The notes beneath the pieces are model-generated. The model did no database searches, had not been told where the DNA came from, and was given only the letters and a program-made list of their open reading frames with translations. A program made the translations under genes and the position numbers. A DNA stretch of 51,809 nt from Bryobacterales bacterium (GTDB lineage Bacteria; Acidobacteriota; Terriglobia; Bryobacterales; Bryobacteraceae). The stretch lies in the NCBI GenBank assembly GCA_003167495.1, contig PMSX01000154.1, forward strand, positions 1 to 51,809, read 5' to 3'. How positions within the stretch are numbered: position 1 is the stretch's first letter; each line of letters begins with the position of its first letter. Of the stretch, positions 37,120-47,346 are shown one piece after another.

Positions 37120-38843
37120 CGTTCCTGTGCAGCGTCGATGCTGAAATTTCCGGACATGGGAATCAGCGCGTGGCCGTCTTCGGTCACTATATAAGAGGAA
37201 ACGTTGTGGCTGCCATAGGTGAGATTCACGAAGCCGCTCCACTGTCGATCAGGCGGGATTGTGAGTTTCGCAAAACACTTAGGCAAACCGGCGGGCAAAC
37301 GTTCGCCAAGGCCAACGATGCGGTTGTTTTCGTCCACGAAGACTAACTCCAAGTGGTGAAAGAGTGTGGACCTCTCATTGGTCCACCCTGCTACTGTGAC
37401 TGCCGTTTGAAGCTTTTGGGAGGCGATGATTCCTCCGCTTGCTGGACGACGCAAAGGGCCCGGGAAAATGGCGTTCACCTCCCTCCCAATCCAGAATGGT
37501 TCCGGGGTCGAGAAGAGGCTGAGCTTCTCAGCGCGCATGAGTGGGATAACCCGGGGTACGAAACGATTGTCGGGGTGCAGAATCAGGTCTGGCACCGGGT
37601 CCAGTATGCCTGCTTCCACGGCAAGAGCCGACCATTGTTGGGTGGCATAACCGGTGGCTACGGAGTCGGAGAAGGAGTTAAAGGCAGGCTTGTGAGACAT
37701 GCGGAAGAGGAGCAGGCTCAGTCCAACAGCGACACCGGTTGCGAGAATCGTACCCATGAAAGGCGTCCGTGCGAGTACCCAAATGGACACAATGGCGAGC
37801 ATTCCCCAATATGTGAGTGGCAGTGTGAGATAGCGTGGCGCCTTGGCAATCTCAATAAGAGGGTCATCCGGATTCATGCGGCCCAGAGCGATCATCAAAC
37901 CAGAGCCCAAGATGAACGCTGCGTAACCGAACAAGACGATGCCGGTTGGGGTCGCAAGCAACCGGGCATGCCATGCGCGGAGTAGGAGCAGCGCCAGAGC
38001 GACCAAGCTAATGAGCCCGATGCGCACTCCGAAGTCAGTCTCCGCGCGCAACACAGCGAAGGGCATACTGACGTACGCTGCCATGAACTTTGTCAGATAT
38101 GCGGGATGTGTGAGAACCACCCGCCAATTAAGAGTTCCAAGCTGTTTATAGCCGGAAAAGTACAAACCTGTGCTGAGTGCGCCAGCGAGGGCGATGATTG
38201 ATATCTGCCGCCACGCCAAGCGCAGGCTGACCGCGAGACAGAGCAATAGCGGCCAGAGTAGGAGTCCATTGCCGGAAGAATACGTACAAATGACACCGGA
38301 TAGTGCGAGAAGTAGCAGCCAGAATCGGCGCCCGCTAACAGAGAGCTTTGCCAGAAGCACGAGTGAGAGAATCGCAGCGAACTGATTCATGGTCCATTGC
38401 AACAGAAAGGGTGAGCCCAAGGAGGCGGCGCAACCTGTCCAAGCCATGAGAATAGCTGCCAAGAATATGGCTGCGTACCGCGGGAGACTCATAACTGAGC
38501 GGTCCTTCGCGAAAGCCCAAACCATGACAAACCAAATGCCGACGTATAGCGCAAAGCTCAGAAGTGTCGGCAAAAGGATTCGGCCACGAAAGTAAAGCAA
38601 ATCCAACGCAATGATAGCTTCGGGGAAAACGATGCGGTGTTCGTTGTGTTGCACCCAAAAAACGCGTAGGTCTCCCGCTTTGTAGCGTGCATAGTGGTCG
38701 ATGGTGCTGAGGTAATCCCAAACAGGAGAGTCAATATAAAAGCGAGCGACCTCCCTCCCGGCGTGCCACCAGTTCACGATGGCCCAAAGACAAAGGGGAA
38801 GCAAAATCAATCCTTGCAAGGCTGCTTTCGGTAGGCGGGACAA
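37116..38843 (-). CDS. Polytopic membrane protein, GT-C-like (unidentified)
   Basis: 575 aa, starting at TTG, so the start is uncertain. About 11 membrane helices span residues 8-400. The first external loop carries an acidic/His-rich motif (WVQHNEHRIVFPEA) in the place where GT-C glycosyltransferases hold their catalytic residues. A soluble domain of about 170 residues follows at the C-terminus, probably periplasmic. A polyprenyl-phosphate-sugar glycosyltransferase or flippase-like role is an inference, strengthened by the neighbouring epimerases and GT2. No specific family recognised. Confidence 0.72.
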   Translation of the reverse strand: MSRLPKAALQGLILLPLCLWAIVNWWHAGREVARFYIDSPVWDYLSTIDHYARYKAGDLRVFWVQHNEHRIVFPEAIIALDLLYFRGRILLPTLLSFALYVGIWFVMVWAFAKDRSVMSLPRYAAIFLAAILMAWTGCAASLGSPFLLQWTMNQFAAILSLVLLAKLSVSGRRFWLLLLALSGVICTYSSGNGLLLWPLLLCLAVSLRLAWRQISIIALAGALSTGLYFSGYKQLGTLNWRVVLTHPAYLTKFMAAYVSMPFAVLRAETDFGVRIGLISLVALALLLLRAWHARLLATPTGIVLFGYAAFILGSGLMIALGRMNPDDPLIEIAKAPRYLTLPLTYWGMLAIVSIWVLARTPFMGTILATGVAVGLSLLLFRMSHKPAFNSFSDSVATGYATQQWSALAVEAGILDPVPDLILHPDNRFVPRVIPLMRAEKLSLFSTPEPFWIGREVNAIFPGPLRRPASGGIIASQKLQTAVTVAGWTNERSTLFHHLELVFVDENNRIVGLGERLPAGLPKCFAKLTIPPDRQWSGFVNLTYGSHNVSSYIVTEDGHALIPMSGNFSIDAAQER

Positions 38844-38886
38844 CGTTAGAGTGTAGCAAGAACCGGGCTATCCGCTAAAATGAACC

Positions 38887-39954
38887 ATGAGTAAAAAAGC
38901 TCTCATAACCGGCTCTTGTGGGCTCATTGGATCGGAGGTTTGTATCCACATGGCGCGAAGTGGATACAGTATTTTTGGCATTGACAACAATGAACGAGCA
39001 GTATTTTTCGGCCCTGAAGGCGACACGCGCTGGTCTCTTTCGAGATTGAAGCAAAGCATCCCGGGCTATGTTCACGCAGACCTGGATATTCGCGATCGGG
39101 CAGGCATTCAGAGGCTGCTTGCTGAAATTCGACCCGATGCGATTGTTCACACCGCGGCCCAGCCATCGCATGACCGGGCGGCAGCCATACCTTTCGACGA
39201 TTTCGAAACGAACGCTGTAGGTACTTTGAACCTATTGGAGGCTGGGCGTCAGGCGTGCCCGGAATCACCCTTTGTTCACATGTCGACCAACAAAGTTTAT
39301 GGCGATTTGCCGAACACGATTGCGATGAAAGAACTGCCCAACCGTTGGGACTACGATGACCCTCGTTTCGAGCAAGGCATTCCGGAGACGTTTTCGATAG
39401 ACCAATCGAAACATTCTCTTTTTGGCGCGTCTAAAGTGGCAGCGGACGTGATGGTACAGGAATACGGCCGGTATTTCAACATGCCAACGTGTTGTTTGCG
39501 CGGCGGTTGCCTGACGGGTCCAAATCACTCCGGAGTGGAACTGCATGGGTTCCTCAGTTATCTGGTGCGCTGCAATGTGGAGGGCCGAGAGTACAAGATT
39601 TTCGGCTACAAAGGCAAGCAAGTTCGGGACAACATACACTCCCAAGACGTCGCCAATTTTATCGTCGAGTTTTGCAAAGCGCCGCGCGCCGGCGAGGTGT
39701 ATAACATTGGCGGCGGAAAAGAGAATTCATGCTCTATTTGGGAAGCCTTTTCGGCGGTGGAAAAGCTGACAGGTAAACCTCAGAGGAGCACGTATTTAGA
39801 ACAGAACCGCATAGGCGACCATATTTGCTATTACAGCGATTTGCGCAAGATGAAAAGTCACTACCCAAAGTGGACGATTACGCGCACGCTAGAAAATGTT
39901 TTTGAGGAGATTGTGCAAGCCTGGCATGAGAGATTGGCCCAAGCGGTGAGTTAG
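38887..39954 (+). CDS. Nucleotide-sugar epimerase (CDP-paratose/tyvelose 2-epimerase-like), Tyr replaced by Phe
   Basis: 355 aa extended SDR. The Rossmann motif is GSCGLIGSE (9-17), Asp/Asn33-35 suits NAD, and S133-T134 lies in STNKVYG. The YxxxK of the family reads FGASK, putting Phe179 in place of the catalytic Tyr while Lys183 is kept. [18 protein letters not shown] and [12 protein letters not shown] follow, matching relatives that I recall sharing the same Phe. Epimerase or dehydratase chemistry is likely altered. First gene of an epimerase-epimerase-GT2 unit. Confidence 0.88.
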   Translation: MSKKALITGSCGLIGSEVCIHMARSGYSIFGIDNNERAVFFGPEGDTRWSLSRLKQSIPGYVHADLDIRDRAGIQRLLAEIRPDAIVHTAAQPSHDRAAAIPFDDFETNAVGTLNLLEAGRQACPESPFVHMSTNKVYGDLPNTIAMKELPNRWDYDDPRFEQGIPETFSIDQSKHSLFGASKVAADVMVQEYGRYFNMPTCCLRGGCLTGPNHSGVELHGFLSYLVRCNVEGREYKIFGYKGKQVRDNIHSQDVANFIVEFCKAPRAGEVYNIGGGKENSCSIWEAFSAVEKLTGKPQRSTYLEQNRIGDHICYYSDLRKMKSHYPKWTITRTLENVFEEIVQAWHERLAQAVS

Positions 39955-39971
39955 TCGGAGCGCATCACGGG

Positions 39972-41039
39972 ATGAAGCTCTTCATTACTGGAATTTGCGG
40001 ATTTGTAGGGAGTAGTCTCGCCGTCCGGCTGCTGAGTCAAGTGCCGGGGTTACAAATCGCCGGCATTGACAATCTTCTGCGGCCTGGTTCAGAGATGAAT
40101 CGAGCGGAATTGACGAAGCTTGGAATCCGCTTTGTGCACGGCGACGTCAGGATGCCGAGTGACTTGGAGGCGATTGGCCCAAGCGATTGGGTGATTGACG
40201 CTGCGGCGCACCCGAGTGTTCTAGCGGGAGTGGATGGCCGATCGAGTCCTCGACAACTTGCGGAACACAACCTGCAAGGAACGTTAAACATTCTCGATTA
40301 CTGCCGGCAGCATAAGGCGGGCCTAATTTTGCTGAGTACCAGCCGCGTGTATTCGGTGCGAGATTTGGCGGGGCTCCCTGTGAAAGAAAATCAAAACCGT
40401 TTTCAATTGGATGCAACGAAGAAAGCGCCTACCGGCGCCACGCCGTTGGGTATAGACGAAACATTTCCAACACGCCAACCGATCTCGCTTTACGGAGCGA
40501 CGAAGCTGGCGTCGGAAACGATGGCGCGCGAATACGGTTACGCATTCGACTTTCCAGTGTGGATCAACCGGTGCGGCGTTTTGGCCGGGGCAGGGCAGTT
40601 TGGCACTGCCGAGCAGGGGATCTTCTCATACTGGCTCCACGCCCACGCCGCGCGGCTGCCGCTGCGCTATATCGGTTTCGGCGGATTGGGATATCAATTG
40701 CGCGACGCTTTGCATCCCGACGATTTAGCCGAATTGATTCGTATCCAGTTTGAGCGAACGCCGCCGGCGGACGCCACGTTTAATGCCGGTGGCGGACTAG
40801 ACAACTCGATGTCTTTGGCTCAGCTCACCGATTGGTGTAATCAGAGGTTCGGAGACCATATGCCAGAAGCGGATCACCGCCCGCGCCCGTTTGATATTCC
40901 TTGGTTGGTGATGGATTCGCGTTCGGCGGCATTAAACCTTGGTTGGACGCCTAAACGTTCGCTCTCTTCGATTCTGGATGAGATCGCTGACCACGTGAAG
41001 AGTAATCCAAATTGGCTGAAAAAGACGGGGGCCGTATGA
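39972..41039 (+). CDS. Nucleotide-sugar epimerase, extended SDR
   Basis: 355 aa. The NAD-binding motif is GICGFVGSS (7-15), LSTSRVYS gives the Ser/Thr (121-127), and YGATK (Tyr174, Lys178) is complete, in contrast to the Phe-bearing neighbour. A C-terminal substrate domain contains QLRDALHPDDLAELI and GGGLDNSMSLAQL. The two neighbouring epimerases may convert one NDP-sugar to a second and third sugar, or form a heterodimer. The stop overlaps the GT2 ATG (ATGA). CDP-sugars are the best guess. Confidence 0.88.
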   Translation: MKLFITGICGFVGSSLAVRLLSQVPGLQIAGIDNLLRPGSEMNRAELTKLGIRFVHGDVRMPSDLEAIGPSDWVIDAAAHPSVLAGVDGRSSPRQLAEHNLQGTLNILDYCRQHKAGLILLSTSRVYSVRDLAGLPVKENQNRFQLDATKKAPTGATPLGIDETFPTRQPISLYGATKLASETMAREYGYAFDFPVWINRCGVLAGAGQFGTAEQGIFSYWLHAHAARLPLRYIGFGGLGYQLRDALHPDDLAELIRIQFERTPPADATFNAGGGLDNSMSLAQLTDWCNQRFGDHMPEADHRPRPFDIPWLVMDSRSAALNLGWTPKRSLSSILDEIADHVKSNPNWLKKTGAV

Positions 41040-41845
41040 ATGAAGAGTCAGTGACGCGCGAGCCACTTAAGCTGTTGAGCGTTGTGATCCCGGCCCGGGA
41101 CGAGGAGGGCTGCATTGTTTCCACTGTGGAGCATTTGCATCTGGAACTGCGTCTCAACGCGATTCCTCATGAGATTGTAGTTGTGGATGACGGCAGCACA
41201 GATTCCACTTGGGAGAAATTGAAGGAACTGTCGAGCCGCTTACCCGAACTCAAACCGGTACAGAATAACGGGCGTCACGGGTTTGGACGAGCCATCATTT
41301 ACGGCCTGGACAAAATGACAGGCGACGCAGTGGTGATCATGATGGCGGACGAATCCGACGACAGCCGCGACGTGGTTCGCTACTGGCAATTGCTGAACGA
41401 GGGTTGGGATGCCGTGTTCGGGTCGCGCTTCATCAAAGGCGGCGGAGTGATTGACTATCCGTGGTTCAAGCTTCGTGTGAACCGTTTCGCAAATCTTTTC
41501 ATCCGGCTGATGTTTCGCACTGGTTTGAACGATACAACCAACGCGTTCAAGGCCTACCGAGCGAGCGTGATTGAGGGTTGCCGGCCGTTATTGTCGCCGC
41601 ATTTTAATTTGACCGTTGAAATACCACTCAAAACGATTGTGCGGGGCTATACGTGGACCGTGATTCCCATTACCTGGCGCAACCGCCGGAGCGGTGTTCC
41701 GAAATTGAAACTCAAAGAAATGGGGAGTCGCTATCTGTTCATTTGCCTTTACGTTTGGCTAGAGAAATATTTCAGCCGTGGCGACTATCGCCGCGTAGAG
41801 CAACCAGCCAACAATCCGTTACACTCGCACGAACCCGGCAGATAG
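41036..41845 (+). CDS. Glycosyltransferase family 2, dolichol-phosphate mannose synthase-like
   Basis: 269 aa from ATG 41036. The GT2 A-fold is clear: VVIPARDEEGCIVS, VVDDGSTDST, GRAIIYGLD and VIMMADESDD (metal-binding Asp cluster), then GGGVIDYPWFKLRVNR, a typical DPM1-like C-terminal region. No membrane helix is present beyond a short amphipathic stretch. It would transfer a sugar from the nucleotide donor made by the two epimerases to polyprenyl phosphate, feeding a GT-C enzyme. Confidence 0.92.
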   Translation: MNEESVTREPLKLLSVVIPARDEEGCIVSTVEHLHLELRLNAIPHEIVVVDDGSTDSTWEKLKELSSRLPELKPVQNNGRHGFGRAIIYGLDKMTGDAVVIMMADESDDSRDVVRYWQLLNEGWDAVFGSRFIKGGGVIDYPWFKLRVNRFANLFIRLMFRTGLNDTTNAFKAYRASVIEGCRPLLSPHFNLTVEIPLKTIVRGYTWTVIPITWRNRRSGVPKLKLKEMGSRYLFICLYVWLEKYFSRGDYRRVEQPANNPLHSHEPGR

Positions 41846-41860
41846 CGTGAACGGCAAATA

Positions 41861-43054
41861 CTAGCTGAGCACGTTTGCGTCCTTTTGCAGGAAGCGTTCG
41901 CGGATATAGCACAAGTAGATACCTATGAGAATGGGAAGGAAGCCGTTGAATAGCCGGGCTTCGTTCAATTGGCCGTAAATCGAATAAGTGGCGAGCTGCA
42001 TTGGCAGGAGAACCGAAGCGCGTTTCAAGAAAGGACTGGCACTTTTGAACGCCAGAGCGGCACCGAGATACCACGGGACGGTCAACATGGCTCCGAAAAT
42101 CATGGTACGGTGCATTTCGGCGATCTGACGCATGTTAAACCACACTTTGATTTCGTGCGTGAAGGGAATCGGGATGGTCCGGTTCAGAATGAATTGAATG
42201 GAGAAATAGGCAATCGTAGCGGCTGCTCCTACCCAGTAAACCGTTTTCCTTTCTTCAACAGGCCACAGGATTACGATCGCCGTCGGAATCAACAGCAAAA
42301 TGTTCTGGTGATTCAGCATGCCAATACAGAACGCCAACAAGAACAGTAAGTATTGCCGCTGGTAGAGGAAAAGAAAACAAAAGCAGTAGGTAAAAACCAC
42401 GGCGATATCGTGTCCTACGTAGAAATCGGCCGTGGGCGTAAGAATGGCCGCCAGCAAAACTTGTCCCAAAAACTGGAGTTCGCCTCCGATAAACAACGCC
42501 GACCACTTGCCGATCACATAAACGGCGAGCACGATCCCCAGCCCTTGAATGACGATAAACGACTGTATGTAGCTGAGCCCAGGTACAAGGTGCTTCAGAA
42601 GCATCGCAGGCCAGATCATGAGAAGACGCTGACCGAAAACGGGAACTCTCTCGGAGTGAGTCATCATGTCGGAGATGCGATACCAAGGAGCCTCCCAGCC
42701 TCGCGTGACAAGGTTGTTGAACAACACACACATAACAGCGAGAGCAACGACCGCCGCAATCAGGCGGGTTTGCATGTCAGTTTGCTGCAACTCGTTTCGA
42801 AATCGTGCAACGACAACGAAGATGGCCAGCAAGGCGGTTAAAAGCAGGAGGATGATAGCAACAACCAAGCGGATACGACTTGGTTGTATCGGTCCGAACT
42901 CAAGTTCGGCGTCTTGGAATCCGGGTAGGAGTTTGGCCCAATCGGTAGGCGCCAGCCGGACTCCCCAAACCAAGAACCAACCCCACGCAAAGAGCAATAA
43001 CGAAGCCAAAAACCACGAAATATGCGAAATTCGCGGCAGACCCTTTAAAATCAC
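41861..43054 (-). CDS. Polytopic membrane protein (unidentified)
   Basis: 397 aa, GTG start. About ten membrane helices throughout. One motif of note in a loop is WEAPWYRISDMM near residue 120. Other loops are short and basic, and no enzyme motif was recognised. Because it sits among sugar-modifying genes and beside two more membrane proteins, a role in glycan transfer or export is a plausible guess. It lies 46 bases downstream of the neighbouring membrane gene on the same strand. Confidence 0.68.
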   Translation of the reverse strand: MILKGLPRISHISWFLASLLLFAWGWFLVWGVRLAPTDWAKLLPGFQDAELEFGPIQPSRIRLVVAIILLLLTALLAIFVVVARFRNELQQTDMQTRLIAAVVALAVMCVLFNNLVTRGWEAPWYRISDMMTHSERVPVFGQRLLMIWPAMLLKHLVPGLSYIQSFIVIQGLGIVLAVYVIGKWSALFIGGELQFLGQVLLAAILTPTADFYVGHDIAVVFTYCFCFLFLYQRQYLLFLLAFCIGMLNHQNILLLIPTAIVILWPVEERKTVYWVGAAATIAYFSIQFILNRTIPIPFTHEIKVWFNMRQIAEMHRTMIFGAMLTVPWYLGAALAFKSASPFLKRASVLLPMQLATYSIYGQLNEARLFNGFLPILIGIYLCYIRERFLQKDANVLS

Positions 43055-43100
43055 TCAACCGAGGATAACACAGAAACGGCCATATGCCTCTGCTGACGCG

Positions 43101-44420
43101 TCAATCATTGTCATCCAGGATTAAGACGAAATTCGGAGGGTTGATGGGTACGGAAATTGATTCGACTCTCTCATGCCGCCTGCTCGCGATCTCCCACTTT
43201 TCGATTTTGGCGGCACTGTCAATCCAGTGGAGGTCAACGAAGGTTTTGGCGGGAAAATTCCGCACTGTTCCCAATGCGAAGGCGCCTGCGAGTAAGACGG
43301 CTGCAATGCCGTACTTCATGGTTTGTGTGAACGTATCAATCGCAAGAGCCACGCAAAAGATAAACATGCACGTGCCTATGAAGAAGTAGCGCTCGGCTGT
43401 GTAGTTCCTTAGGCCGTCCAAGCTTAAGAATTCTTTCACGACACCACGGCCCCAGAGAACCGCCAGCAAAGAGCCAATACCGATGTATGCCGCGCACAAC
43501 AGCCATCTCAGGCGCGGCGAGCCCTGTAGCCTCACGGCCAACAAGGTGGCAAACGCAACTCCCAAAGACAGCGCCAGAACTAGTTTTGTGAAGAGCGCAA
43601 CCTCCGAGTTATAGGTCAGGAACCGAGTACCTATCATGGGAGCAAGGATGCATCTGGAAAGGCCGCTGCTCAAGGTTGCAAGAAATAGCGAATCAAAATG
43701 AAAGGCGGCCTTTGGCGCCGCGTTGTCTTGCCGCATGATCCAGACCTGTAGGAACAACGCGGCTAGGTGGAGCACGGGCCGCACCTTCAGGCATCCCGGC
43801 TTGTTCTTCACTTGCCATAAAAGAAAAGGAATGAAGAGGAGCGTGGTCGGTGCCGTGAGGGCAATGAACACTTGCGCAATAGACAGCCAGACCTCCGCGG
43901 CTTTCTCCGTGCTCTGATGACCGCCGGCAACCATGAGAAGCACGGACAAAACGCAGAGATACCACTGAAGGTTGGAAACGGTGGCAATCAGTTCACTGCC
44001 AACAACGGTGGATGCCGTCATGGCAAGACAGCAGGTTGCTCTGAGTTTGTCGGAGGCGATGATTTTTCTGTAGCAGGGCCAGAAGAAAGCGCTGCACGAG
44101 ACTGCTTCAATCAGCAGAGCGCTAGCGTTGTACCCGAGAGGCGTCGAGCGCACAGGAAGGAAGGACATCACTGCCGCGATCAAACGCGGGATGACGTGGA
44201 TATAGCCGGAGTAAGGCTGCGCGAGCGAGCGCCAAAAGCCATGCAGCAATTGTTGTTGAAAGAACACACCCCCGTCTTCGGCCCAAAATTGCGCATTTAG
44301 TAAGGACTCAGGCCGCCGCAGCCAGAGGAGCAATAAGATGGCGAAGGCAAAAGCTATGACCTTGGATAGCTCGCGCGGGTGAGAGCGGCTCGCTCTTTCA
44401 GGGAGGGATTGATCTGGCAA
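43101..44420 (-). CDS. Polytopic membrane protein, GT-C-like (unidentified)
   Basis: 439 aa, TTG start uncertain. About nine to ten membrane helices lie between residues 20 and 385. The first loop reads FWAEDGGVFFQQQL then PYSGYIHVIPR; an acidic pair after the first helix is the hallmark of GT-C glycosyltransferases (for example ArnT-like and related). The sequence is not recognisable beyond that. It is divergent from the U32 gene across 40 bases and probably leads the transcript with the membrane gene downstream. Confidence 0.7.
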   Translation of the reverse strand: MPDQSLPERASRSHPRELSKVIAFAFAILLLLWLRRPESLLNAQFWAEDGGVFFQQQLLHGFWRSLAQPYSGYIHVIPRLIAAVMSFLPVRSTPLGYNASALLIEAVSCSAFFWPCYRKIIASDKLRATCCLAMTASTVVGSELIATVSNLQWYLCVLSVLLMVAGGHQSTEKAAEVWLSIAQVFIALTAPTTLLFIPFLLWQVKNKPGCLKVRPVLHLAALFLQVWIMRQDNAAPKAAFHFDSLFLATLSSGLSRCILAPMIGTRFLTYNSEVALFTKLVLALSLGVAFATLLAVRLQGSPRLRWLLCAAYIGIGSLLAVLWGRGVVKEFLSLDGLRNYTAERYFFIGTCMFIFCVALAIDTFTQTMKYGIAAVLLAGAFALGTVRNFPAKTFVDLHWIDSAAKIEKWEIASRRHERVESISVPINPPNFVLILDDND

Positions 44421-44460
44421 AGAGTCATTTTGGCATGGCTGTCGCTAAGCTGGATATAGC

Positions 44461-46956
44461 TTGCCTCGCAAACCTGAGATCATGAGTCCGGCCGGCCATT
44501 GGCCGCAGCTCCACGCCGCTATCGAAGCGGGCGCGGATTCGGTTTATTTCGGACTCACGCATTTCAGTGCGCGCGCCAAAGTCGGCTTCTCTCTTGCTGA
44601 ATTGCCGTCCGCCATCGGCACGCTCCATCAACGCGGTGTCAAAGGCTTCATTACTTTCAATACGCTGATTTTCGAAGACGAACTGGCTGAAGCGAGCCGA
44701 ACGATTGCAGCCATTGCGGATTCTGGCGCCGACGCCATCATCGTGCAAGACCCAGCTATTCTCAAACTGGCCCGACAAATCGCACCGCATCTTGAATTGC
44801 ACGCCAGTACGCAAATGAGCATTGCCGACGCCGGCGGTGTGGAGTTTGCGCGCGGGCTGGGCGCTAGCCGCGTGACACTCGCGCGCGAGCTGTCTCTGGC
44901 CGAAATCGCGGCCATTCGGCGCGCCACGGATTGCGATCTCGAAATTTTTGTCCACGGCGCTCTCTGCGTTGCTTACTCCGGCCAATGCTTTTCTTCCGAA
45001 GCGTGGGGCGGACGGAGCGCCAATCGGGGCCAGTGCGCACAGGCGTGCCGCCTTCCTTACGAACTCATCGTGGATGATCGCGTGCAGCCGCTAGCCGACG
45101 CTCGCTACTTGCTCTCGCCCGGCGACCTCTGCACCATCGATCACATTCCGCGAATTGTGGAACTCGGCATTGCGGCACTTAAAATTGAAGGCCGCTACAA
45201 GGACGCTGAATACGTTGCACTCACAACTCGCGCCTACCGGCAAGCTGTGGACGCTGCATTCGAGAATAGAGCTTCTCCCATAACGCCGCTCGACAAACTC
45301 CGTCTCGAGCAAGTTTATTCGCGCGGTCTCGGCGCGCATTTTTTGTCCGGTACAAATCATCAGGCTGTGGTTCAGGGCCGTGCTCCGCGGCATCGTGGTG
45401 TTTTAGCGGGACGAATCACCCGCGTTCTCGCAAATGCGGTCGAAGTATCGGGTTCGGAAGCGTTGCATCTCGCTCCGCTGAAACCGGGAGATGGTTTGGT
45501 ATTTGACTCAGCGACTTGGCGCAGCCCACAGGAACCGGAGGAAGGCGGTCGTCTGTATGAGCTTACGTCCCAGCCCAACAACACATTGCAACTGCGCTTC
45601 GCAAACGGCGCCGTGAATTTCGCACGCATTCGTCCGGGAGATCTAGTATGGCGGAGCCACGACCCCGATCTTGATCGACTGGCGCGCCCATATCTGGAGC
45701 CCGCGGCGCCGATCAGTAAGCAGCCTCTCACCGTTACCGTCACGGCTTACGAAAACGAACCTCTGCGGATTGAGTGGGCTCTGGCTTCCGGACAGAGTGT
45801 GCTGACGACTTCGCCTGAACCGCTCGTCCACGCACAAACTCGCGGACTTACGCATGACGTGCTTATGGCGCAGCTTGGCCGCCTTGGCAGCAGTTCCTAC
45901 GAGATCGCCGGTCTCACAGTCCACGTTTCCGGCACTCCCTTCGCACCGGCCGCGTTGTTGAACCAGCTGCGGCGCAAAGCGGTGGAAAAGCTGCAAGCTC
46001 TGCAATCGCTGGTTTTCAGCGCACATTCCGCGGATCCCGCCAGTGTCCTTGCGGCTGAGCTTCGCACGCCTGTTGCCAGTAAGCCCGCTACGGCCCAACT
46101 GCATTTGCTGGTCCGCACCTGCGAACAACTGGAAGCGGCGCTCGAAGTCTCTCCCGCGAGTATCACGCTTGATTACTTGGATCTCTATGGCCTCAAGCCT
46201 TCGGTCGAGCGGGTCAAGTCTGCAGGCATCGCTGTGCGGGTTGCCAGTCCGCGCATTCTCAAACCGGGCGAGGACCGCATCGTCGATTTTCTGCTGCGGC
46301 TGGATGCGCCCTTGCTTGTGCGCTCCACTGGCCTGCTTGAATTGCTACATAGAAAGGAGCGCTGCGAGCTTACAGGCGATTTCAGTCTGAACGCCGCCAA
46401 CTCCATTACCGCCAGCGAGCTTCTTGCGCAAGGCCTTCTCCGCATCACTCCTACGCACGACCTAAACGCTGCCCAAATCAGCGCGCTCGCACATCAAATT
46501 GGCGGTGCGTCCCTGGAAGCTATAGCCTATCAACATCTGCCCGTTTTTCACACCGAACATTGCGTCTTTTGCCGGTTTCTTTCGACGGGTACGTCCTACA
46601 AGGATTGCGGCAGGCCCTGCGAAAAACACACGGTTTCTCTGCGGGATGTAAGTGGCCGCGCGCATCCGCTGGTGGCAGATGTAGGTTGCCGCAACACCGT
46701 CTTCGGCGCCGAGGCTCAGGAAGCCAGCGCGTGGCTTGACGATTGGCGCGCGGCGGGGATTTGTGACTTCCGCCTGGAATTCGCACATGAATCCGCCAGG
46801 GATGTGCTCGCGATTGCGCGGGCATTTTTGAAGACACTAAAGGGCACTCAGTCTGCTGCACAACTGGCACAAGAACTCAAGCGACTGTCTCCACAAGGTG
46901 TGACAACCGGGAGTCTCTTTGTCCCGGCGAATCCCTTCGTTTTGCTTCCCGCTTGA
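44461..46956 (+). CDS. rlhA: U32 family protein, RlhA-like (23S rRNA hydroxylation)
   Basis: 831 aa, starting at TTG 44461 because MPRKPEIMSPAGHWPQLHAAIEAGADSVYFG matches the usual family start in order; an in-frame ATG lies at 44482. The U32 domain (about 1-280) includes VHGALCVAYSGQCFSS and RSANRGQCAQACR, giving Cys169, 176, 192 and 196, likely iron-sulfur ligands. The long C-terminal part carries HTEHCVFCRFLSTG, a second Cys-rich motif also in E. coli RlhA. RlhA hydroxylates C2501 of 23S rRNA, using prephenate. Symbol inferred from similarity in length and motifs. Confidence 0.85.
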   Translation: MPRKPEIMSPAGHWPQLHAAIEAGADSVYFGLTHFSARAKVGFSLAELPSAIGTLHQRGVKGFITFNTLIFEDELAEASRTIAAIADSGADAIIVQDPAILKLARQIAPHLELHASTQMSIADAGGVEFARGLGASRVTLARELSLAEIAAIRRATDCDLEIFVHGALCVAYSGQCFSSEAWGGRSANRGQCAQACRLPYELIVDDRVQPLADARYLLSPGDLCTIDHIPRIVELGIAALKIEGRYKDAEYVALTTRAYRQAVDAAFENRASPITPLDKLRLEQVYSRGLGAHFLSGTNHQAVVQGRAPRHRGVLAGRITRVLANAVEVSGSEALHLAPLKPGDGLVFDSATWRSPQEPEEGGRLYELTSQPNNTLQLRFANGAVNFARIRPGDLVWRSHDPDLDRLARPYLEPAAPISKQPLTVTVTAYENEPLRIEWALASGQSVLTTSPEPLVHAQTRGLTHDVLMAQLGRLGSSSYEIAGLTVHVSGTPFAPAALLNQLRRKAVEKLQALQSLVFSAHSADPASVLAAELRTPVASKPATAQLHLLVRTCEQLEAALEVSPASITLDYLDLYGLKPSVERVKSAGIAVRVASPRILKPGEDRIVDFLLRLDAPLLVRSTGLLELLHRKERCELTGDFSLNAANSITASELLAQGLLRITPTHDLNAAQISALAHQIGGASLEAIAYQHLPVFHTEHCVFCRFLSTGTSYKDCGRPCEKHTVSLRDVSGRAHPLVADVGCRNTVFGAEAQEASAWLDDWRAAGICDFRLEFAHESARDVLAIARAFLKTLKGTQSAAQLAQELKRLSPQGVTTGSLFVPANPFVLLPA

Positions 46957-47346
46957 GTCACGAACCTGTACTTAAAGAGAGTAAAGTTGGAACGCGGCCC
47001 AGCCAGGTTTGGCGCTTCGGCCTGCTCCATGCCGATCTGCTTTTTGATCGCGGCTATGACGAAGCGATCGCGTCCACCATGTCAAAACTAATTAATTCTC
47101 CGATGCCCCCAGATGTGCGGCACCAGGAGGCTGCGGTCCGGCCTGCTTCGCTGCAGGGATCAGCCTGGCGGCATTGACGTCTTGGGTTGTTCGAACTCGT
47201 CTCCAGATTTCGACACTCTGACCCCGCGTGCGCCCTTGCTGCTGCGCAAGCTCAGCGAAAGGGTGGTTTAGACGAAGCAACTGGGTTTTGGTGTCAGCGT
47301 TTCACTTAAGGGCGATTTTTTTTACAAAGGATGAAATAATGAAGCT
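46957..47346. other. 390-base intergenic region, nothing clear
   Basis: Short open frames occur on both strands (74 and 62 codons), but neither has a good ribosome site or a familiar sequence. There is a T-run of eight bases near 47318, followed by ACAAAGG and the start of the giant cytochrome gene. It may hold the promoter of that gene; no hairpin terminator of note was seen for the U32 gene upstream. Confidence 0.4.

Noticed and set aside
46953..47280. Short open frames on both strands in the 390-base gap
   Set aside because: No ribosome site, no known family, and composition like non-coding sequence.
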